Part shown: positions 6,412-10,411 of the stretch, in pieces
Layout of the letters: the number at the start of each line of letters is the position of its first letter
Numbering within the stretch: position 1 is the stretch's first letter
Assembly: GCA_035415725.1 (NCBI GenBank)
Contig: DAOOGN010000112.1
Coordinates: 1-10,411, forward strand
Direction of reading: 5' to 3'
Source: DSWT01 sp035415725
GTDB taxonomy: Bacteria; Chloroflexota; Anaerolineae; B4-G1; SLSP01
DNA: 10,411 nt
Made by a program: the position numbers and the translations under genes
Notes under the pieces: model-generated
The model's input: the letters and a program-made list of their open reading frames with translations, nothing else
Databases searched by the model: none
Told to the model about the DNA's origin: nothing

Positions 6412-8179
6412 GGCTCACCACTCCATTCCCCAACTGGGAATCGTAGATTTCACGGTAGACGGGACTGGTCGTCAGCAGTTCGCGGTGCGTCCCCTCGGCG
6501 ATGATACGCCCCTCATCCAGCACCAGGATCTTGTCCGCGTTGAGCACGGTACTGATGCGCTGGGCAATGACGAAGCTGGTGCGTTCCTTCATGATGCTCT
6601 CCAACGCCTCCTGAATTTTCGTCTCGGTTTCCACGTCCACCGAGCTGGTACTGTCGTCGAGGATGAGCACGGCCGGCTTCATCACCAGCGCGCGGGCGAT
6701 GGCGATGCGCTGCTTCTGCCCACCGGAAAGATTGACGCCGCGTTGCCCGACGACGGTGTCATAACCGTCGGGGAACTCCATGATGAAGTCATGGGCTTGC
6801 GCTGCCTTCGCGGCGGCGACGACTTCCTCGTCGGTGGCTTCTGGACGCCCGTAGCGGATGTTATCGCGGATGGTGCCGCTGAAAAGTACCGACTCTTGCA
6901 ACACGATGCCGATATGACGGCGCAGAGTTGTTTCATCAATATCGCGGACATCCACACCGTCGATGGTCACGCGCCCGCTGTTCACATCGTAGAAACGCGG
7001 GATGAGGTAGATGAGGCTGGATTTGCCTGACCCTGTCGCTCCCAGGATCGCCACCGTCTGCCCGGGCTCGGCCACGAACGTGATGCCGGGAGGGCCGCCG
7101 TTGTGTGATTCCCCGCCGCCAAGTACCAGATGGCGTCCATCACGATCATAGCTGAAGGTCACACCCTCGAAGGCCACCCGCCCCCGCGGGGTGAAATCCG
7201 TCAACGCATGAGGCTTGTTCTGCACCTTCGGCACGGCGTTCATCACTTCCTGAATGCGATCGGCCGATGCGGATGCTCGCGCCAGGCGCATCACCAGCAT
7301 GCTGACGAACATCAATGACATCAGGGTACGCATCAAATAGTTGATGAAAGCGATGAGTTGCCCGATCTGCATATCACCGTTGTTGACCAAGGCGCCGCCA
7401 AACCAAAGCGCGCCCACCACGCCGAGATTGACCAACATCATCATAAACGGCCATGTCATCGCCACGGCCCGCGCTGCGCGTATGGTCTGATCCATCAACG
7501 CATCGTTGACACGGCCAAAGCGCGCGATCTCGTAAGCACCCCGCACAAAGGCTTTGACCACGCGCACACCGGCAAGGTTTTCCTGCATCACCGTGTTCAG
7601 ATCGTCAAGTTTTTGCTGCACTTTGCTGAACATCGGGTAGGCTTTGCTGATCATCCACACCAATAACGCTGTGATCGGCGGTATCAACGCGAGCACCAGG
7701 ATTGCCAGCCGCGGGCTGGTGAAGATCACCATGACCAGACTGCCGAGCAACAATAGCGGCGAGCGCACCATGATCCGCAGCATCATCGATATCATCTCCT
7801 GCACCTGGACCACATCGTTGGTCAAACGGGTCACAAGTTGCCCGGTTTCAAGCTCGTCTAAATTGCCAAACGAGAGCGATTGCACCTTGCGGAAAAGGGC
7901 GTCGCGGAGATCGGTGCCGAAACCCGTCGAGGCCAGTATGGAGAAGACGGTGCAGCCGATCCCGCCTACCGCGCCGAGTAGCGCAAAGCCGATCATCCAC
8001 AATCCAGTCGTGATGACGACCTGCATATTGAGCTGGGTCAACCCTTCATCCACGATGCGCTGGATCATGCGCGGCTGCATCAGGTCCATCACCACTTCCA
8101 GGATCATCAATAATGGAGCCAAAGTTGCCCAGAGCCAATAAGGCTTCAGAAATTTCATTAACGCTTTGATTGACTTCAT
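6404..8179 (-). CDS. ABC exporter half-transporter 1, degenerate-site subunit (MdlA/LmrC/TM287-like)
   Basis: A 591-residue half-transporter with a six-helix membrane domain (about residues 15-305) and a nucleotide-binding domain. Walker A is GATGSGKS (380-387) and the signature is a perfect LSGGQ (484-488). Walker B ends VLILDD, so the catalytic Glu is Asp (D509), and the H-loop His is Gln (Q540, VIAQRIS). These two changes mark the non-hydrolysing site of heterodimeric exporters such as TM287/288. A glycine-rich insertion of about 15 residues (around 350-365, LGGGESHNGGPPG) lies between the A-loop tyrosine (Y344) and Walker A, where relatives have a short strand. The ribosome-binding site AAGGAAAGG lies at 8193-8201 (minus strand). 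It follows marR by 81 bp in the same direction and overlaps the second half-transporter by 8 bp. Confidence 0.95.
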   Translation of the reverse strand: MKSIKALMKFLKPYWLWATLAPLLMILEVVMDLMQPRMIQRIVDEGLTQLNMQVVITTGLWMIGFALLGAVGGIGCTVFSILASTGFGTDLRDALFRKVQSLSFGNLDELETGQLVTRLTNDVVQVQEMISMMLRIMVRSPLLLLGSLVMVIFTSPRLAILVLALIPPITALLVWMISKAYPMFSKVQQKLDDLNTVMQENLAGVRVVKAFVRGAYEIARFGRVNDALMDQTIRAARAVAMTWPFMMMLVNLGVVGALWFGGALVNNGDMQIGQLIAFINYLMRTLMSLMFVSMLVMRLARASASADRIQEVMNAVPKVQNKPHALTDFTPRGRVAFEGVTFSYDRDGRHLVLGGGESHNGGPPGITFVAEPGQTVAILGATGSGKSSLIYLIPRFYDVNSGRVTIDGVDVRDIDETTLRRHIGIVLQESVLFSGTIRDNIRYGRPEATDEEVVAAAKAAQAHDFIMEFPDGYDTVVGQRGVNLSGGQKQRIAIARALVMKPAVLILDDSTSSVDVETETKIQEALESIMKERTSFVIAQRISTVLNADKILVLDEGRIIAEGTHRELLTTSPVYREIYDSQLGNGVVSHV

Positions 8180-8260
8180 AAATCTTTATACCTTTCCTTA
8201 AATCCAGAGACGTCCTGCTTCAACGTTTTATTTTGCCGTCTCACTATTTCTACTTCTTAT

Positions 8261-8716
8261 CTACCATTCGAGCTTGCCGTCTCCGGCGCGCAGCAGGTTA
8301 TCGCGCATTTGCAGGAAGAATCGGCGCAGCAATACCTGCTCTTCAAGGGTGAAATCGGCGAAGGTCTCATCCTCAAGCTGCTGAAAGATCTGATTGACGT
8401 TCTCTTTGATATCACGTCCGGCGTCGGTAAGGCAGACGCGCGAGACACGTTGGTCGTCAGGATCGTTTCGCCGCTCGACGAACCCCGTTTTTTCCATCCG
8501 CTGGACCATTTTCGTGACGGTTGCCGCCCGAATGTGCAGCCGGCGGGCCAATTCCTTGTGGGTTTGTCCATCCTGAGCCCATAACTCGAAGAGCAGCGGC
8601 GGTTGTCCGTGGTACAACCGCAATTCGTCAAACAAAGTGTGTACCCGGCGCTGGTGCAGTTTGCAAACCTGGGCCAGCAAGAAATCCAGCGATTCCGATC
8701 CATCCGCATGTGACAT
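8261..8716 (-). CDS. MarR-family transcriptional regulator, probable local repressor of the ABC exporter operon
   Basis: A 151-residue winged-helix regulator of usual MarR length. The DNA-binding core is visible: THKELARRLHIRAATVTKMV (recognition helix around residues 61-71) followed by the wing RRNDPDDQRVSRVCLTDAG (about 81-99). Terminal helices (residues 8-35 and 100-145) would form the dimer. The ATG at 8716 has a good AAGGGAG site (8722-8728, minus strand). It is first in an operon with the two ABC half-transporters, and a 27-bp near-palindrome sits just after the -10 box of its own promoter. Autorepression and control of efflux by a small-molecule ligand, as in many marR-exporter operons, is therefore likely. 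The ligand cannot be deduced. Confidence 0.93.
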   Translation of the reverse strand: MSHADGSESLDFLLAQVCKLHQRRVHTLFDELRLYHGQPPLLFELWAQDGQTHKELARRLHIRAATVTKMVQRMEKTGFVERRNDPDDQRVSRVCLTDAGRDIKENVNQIFQQLEDETFADFTLEEQVLLRRFFLQMRDNLLRAGDGKLEW

Positions 8717-8738
8717 AAAAACTCCCTTCAGAAATTAC

Positions 8739-8765
8739 TTAGACGGCTAATAGTTAGCCGACTAA
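8739..8765. promoter_or_regulatory. Probable MarR operator: paired TTAG-N4-CTAA palindrome
   Basis: TTAGACGGCTAA (8739-8750), spacer TAG, then TTAGCCGACTAA (8754-8765): a 12-3-12 inverted repeat with one mismatch per arm. Each arm is itself a TTAG-N4-CTAA half-palindrome, so the site could also be read as two tandem operators 15 bp apart. It begins directly after the -10 box of the marR promoter and covers the expected transcription start, the classic position for repression. No other gene in the window carries the motif. Confidence 0.8.
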
Positions 8766-8793
8766 ACTATATCCGAAATCATACCTTTGTCAA
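8766..8793 (-). promoter_or_regulatory. Sigma-70-type promoter of the marR-ABC exporter operon
   Basis: On the minus strand a perfect -35 box TTGACA (8793-8788) is followed after 16 bases by TATAGT (8771-8766), which matches the -10 consensus at five of six positions. Transcription would start inside the operator at about 8760, leaving a leader of roughly 45 bases with a ribosome-binding site before the marR ATG at 8716. A strong promoter overlapped by a repressor site suits an inducible efflux operon. Confidence 0.8.
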
Positions 8794-8832
8794 GAGGGAT
8801 CTTCAAAACCAAACCTCCAAGATGCGCTCTGA

Positions 8833-8875
8833 CATACAAAGCGTGAAACCGCAGTGGTTTCACGCTTTGTGTATG
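8833..8875. repeat. Strong hairpin between ecfT and the marR promoter
   Basis: ACAAAGCGTGAAACC (8836-8850) and its exact complement GGTTTCACGCTTTGT (8856-8870) form a perfect 15-bp stem with a 5-base loop. CATAC and GTATG flank it and extend the symmetry after a 2-base bulge. It lies past the stop of ecfT and just upstream of the marR promoter, so it may stop read-through from the ECF genes. There is no T-run after the stem on either strand, so it is not a canonical intrinsic terminator; a dispersed palindrome or a binding site is the alternative. Confidence 0.65.
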
Positions 8876-9023
8876 ACCCAGACCGGCGTCAGCCAGAAAT
8901 CTCGAACTCTAACAGCCTGTCGCCACCCTGCCGAGGGACAACGGCATCCCGCACTGGTGCGGACGTATCCCTCAAACCACCCAGGTTGGGGACTCCCCAC
9001 GACTCCCTTGAAGGTGACTCTTT
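8876..9023. other. Intergenic spacer, 3' of ecfT, no gene seen
   Basis: Between the ecfT stop and the hairpin at 8833-8875 I find no open frame with coding character. The only local symmetry is a short GGGGACTCCCC palindrome near 8987-8997. Taken with the hairpin, operator and promoter, the whole stretch 8717-9023 is regulatory or spacer DNA. Confidence 0.5.
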
Positions 9024-9899
9024 TTATTGCGCCCAGGCTAACGCCCAGGCCGGCAGCCACAGCGTCCCCACCTCCATAAAGGACAGAACACTCGAAGCCA
9101 CGAAAATCAGCACGCCGATGGCGATGAGCGCCTTATCGGCACGGGCATAGGAAAGCTGGTGGACCCACGTGCGCGGCCCCACGCCAAAGGCACGCAAATC
9201 CATCGCGTCGATGATATCCTCGGCGCCGACGATAGCGTTGATCGTCACCGGCACCAGCAGCGGCGCCAGCTTGCGGATCTGGGCGAAGATGCCGCCGGAG
9301 AGTTTCTCGACCTCATACCCGCGTGCGCGCTGGGCGTCCATCGTCATCGTGAAGTCGCGGCCCAGCGTGGGCACGAAGCGAAAGGCCAGATCCATCGCAT
9401 AAGCGAACTTGTCCGGCAGCCCCATTCCGTGGAAGGTGACGCCGTAAAGACTGGGGTCTACCGTGTAAGGAATCGTCATCGCCATCACGGTAATCGCATA
9501 CATCCGCACAAGCTGGCTGATGGCGAAAATGATCTTTTCGACCGTCATGTTCACAGAAATTTGCCACTTGACGATGGGGAGGGAGAGAGGCCCCAGTTGC
9601 CGTATGAGATGTTCCTCATGGTAAGCATCTTGAACGCCGCCTCTTCCGGTAAAGAACGTCAGAATGGTCATGAGGAGAATGATAATGCTGATCAAAATCC
9701 ACGCCCGACGTGTTTCGTGCCAGGTGAGCCTCGCCAACAGGAATTGAAGGACAGCGACACCCAGAAAAACTAACAGAATTCGCAAGTCCCAAAACTGGAT
9801 GATGGAGAACAGCATGGCCAGCATAAAGATAATCCGCGCCCGTGGGTCCAGGCGCTGGATGAGGGTGTCCCGTTCACGATAACGCCAGGCAATCAGCAT
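9024..9899 (-). CDS. ecfT: EcfT transmembrane (coupling) subunit of an energy-coupling factor transporter
   Basis: A 291-residue polytopic membrane protein that would link the EcfA ATPases to a substrate-binding S component for uptake of a vitamin, metal or other micronutrient. Family signs: the N-terminal LDPRARI box (17-23), hydrophobic helices at about 24-56, 66-83, 121-143 and 258-276, and the cytoplasmic coupling helices. These carry AQRARGYEVE (189-198, the Ala-Arg-Gly motif) and AMDLRAFGVG (232-241, a diverged second motif). An extended polar loop of about 35 residues (84-118) follows the second helix group. The ATG at 9899 has an AGAGGAA site (9904-9910, minus strand). It follows the S-like protein by 50 bp. 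No ATPase gene lies downstream, so EcfA must be upstream beyond the window or elsewhere. Confidence 0.9.
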   Translation of the reverse strand: MLIAWRYRERDTLIQRLDPRARIIFMLAMLFSIIQFWDLRILLVFLGVAVLQFLLARLTWHETRRAWILISIIILLMTILTFFTGRGGVQDAYHEEHLIRQLGPLSLPIVKWQISVNMTVEKIIFAISQLVRMYAITVMAMTIPYTVDPSLYGVTFHGMGLPDKFAYAMDLAFRFVPTLGRDFTMTMDAQRARGYEVEKLSGGIFAQIRKLAPLLVPVTINAIVGAEDIIDAMDLRAFGVGPRTWVHQLSYARADKALIAIGVLIFVASSVLSFMEVGTLWLPAWALAWAQ

Positions 9900-9949
9900 T
9901 ATATTCCTCTTGTTTCCCCTGTAGGGCGTCTTTTAGAAGTAACTCCCCA

Positions 9950-10342
9950 TCACCGGCCAATGCGGCCCTGGATAGCTTGGTAAGCGGCCAACAAAATCGG
10001 CGTGAGAATCATCGAGTTGAGGATGTTGGGGCCGGCGGCGGGTGCAAATTCACCAATGATGGCCGTAGCGAGGCTGTAGCCGTTGACCCAGATATCGGCG
10101 AGGGAGGCAAAACCCAGGCCGATAACAATGCCCAACGTGCCCCACAGATTCACCGCTGCCAGGTCCACGCTGTGGCGTTCCAGCAGATACCGTCCGGCGA
10201 TCACGACCACAGCGCCGATGGCGAAAGCCCACCCCCAGAAGGAAAAGTCCTCGATTTCACCGGTCCACGGACCGACCACATGCGGGTTGATGAAAATGAA
10301 TGCGATAGCAATAACCAACAGCACACCGACCAAAATCGTCAA
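9950..10342 (-). CDS. ECF S-component-like membrane protein, apparently lacking its N-terminus
   Basis: At least 130 residues with four hydrophobic segments (about 2-19, 35-54, 66-84, 104-121) and conserved-looking loops WTGEIEDFSFWGWAF (26-40), LADIWVNGYSL (81-91) and GEFAPAAGPNILNSM (97-111). The small residues, the Asp-Trp and Gly-Glu-Phe loop motifs, and the position 50 bp ahead of ecfT suggest the substrate-binding S component of the same transporter. S components normally have six helices and about 180-220 residues, so roughly a third is missing. The frame is open only back to a TGA near 10363. The earliest candidate start is TTG at 10342, with no ribosome-binding site, and there is no suitable ATG. 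I infer an N-terminal truncation or frameshift. An alternative is a distinct short four-helix family. Substrate unknown. Confidence 0.6.
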   Translation of the reverse strand: MTILVGVLLVIAIAFIFINPHVVGPWTGEIEDFSFWGWAFAIGAVVVIAGRYLLERHSVDLAAVNLWGTLGIVIGLGFASLADIWVNGYSLATAIIGEFAPAAGPNILNSMILTPILLAAYQAIQGRIGR

Positions 10343-10411
10343 GAAGTTGAGACTACTACTTTGTCAAGGCTGATTTGATGGGTGGGGGTGATGTGGTATC
10401 CTGCTTCCCAA
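10343..10411. other. Non-coding end of window upstream of the S-like gene
   Basis: None of the three minus-strand frames continues the membrane protein: the in-frame one stops at TGA near 10363 and the others give polar, non-membrane sequence. Composition shifts to G/T-rich on the plus strand. A TTGACA (10367-10362, minus strand) is present but has no convincing -10 partner. This could be the end of an inserted element or a natural leader; the window ends before this can be decided. Confidence 0.35.

Noticed and set aside
8207..8242. GAGACG/CGTCTC inverted repeat between marR and the first half-transporter as an attenuator
   Set aside because: A 6-bp stem with a 24-base A/T-rich loop and no T-tract is too weak to call.
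9900..9949. Vitamin riboswitch in front of ecfT
   Set aside because: The 50-bp gap is too short for a cobalamin, thiamine or similar riboswitch and shows only a ribosome-binding site.
10362..10367. TTGACA near the window end as promoter of the S-like gene
   Set aside because: No acceptable -10 element at 15-19 bp and no ribosome-binding site before the candidate TTG start.

Overview
This 10.4-kb window comes from a moderately GC-rich bacterial chromosome. The gene complement is an enolase-superfamily sugar-acid enzyme, a DUF4432 protein, an Eis-like acetyltransferase, a MarR-controlled heterodimeric ABC exporter and an ECF transporter. Together with C-run/G-run intergenic hairpins, this looks most like a member of the Chloroflexota (Anaerolineae or Caldilineae type). 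That assignment is an inference from gene style only, because there is no rRNA or marker gene. No phage, CRISPR, defence or secondary-metabolite system was seen.

Left part, plus strand (1-4307): four genes that look like an accessory sugar-acid or carbohydrate catabolism block. An enolase-superfamily (mandelate racemase group) dehydratase/racemase (116-1381) is followed by a 361-bp intergenic region full of GC-rich hairpins. Next come a DUF4432 (galactose-mutarotase-fold) protein (1743-2852) and, overlapping it by 4 bp, an Eis-like GNAT acetyltransferase (2849-3976). A small glutaredoxin-like protein (4050-4307) closes the block. The most notable non-coding feature is a leader of about 80 bp that occurs twice in the same orientation (1-82 and 1641-1720, 71 of 80 aligned bases identical). 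One copy lies directly in front of the dehydratase and the other in front of the DUF4432 gene, so the two transcription units are probably co-regulated.

Middle (4308-4533): the convergent junction between the plus-strand and minus-strand blocks. It holds no intact gene, but a minus-strand stretch at about 4384-4500 encodes what looks like the C-terminal end of a HigA-type XRE antitoxin, frameshifted and cut off. A tandem 13-bp repeat abuts the exporter stop codon.

Right part, minus strand (4534-10342): a marR (8261-8716), ABC half-transporter 1 (6404-8179) and half-transporter 2 (4534-6411) operon. Promoter and operator can be read directly: TTGACA-16-TATAGT followed at once by a 27-bp near-palindrome built of two TTAG-N4-CTAA units. 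The two half-transporters form a matched asymmetric pair: the first has a degenerate Walker B/H-loop (D and Q), the second is catalytically complete but has the ISQGQ signature. Upstream, and reading towards marR, lie an EcfT transmembrane subunit (9024-9899) and a membrane protein resembling the C-terminal part of an ECF S component (9950-10342), which appears to lack its N-terminus. No EcfA ATPase is in the window.
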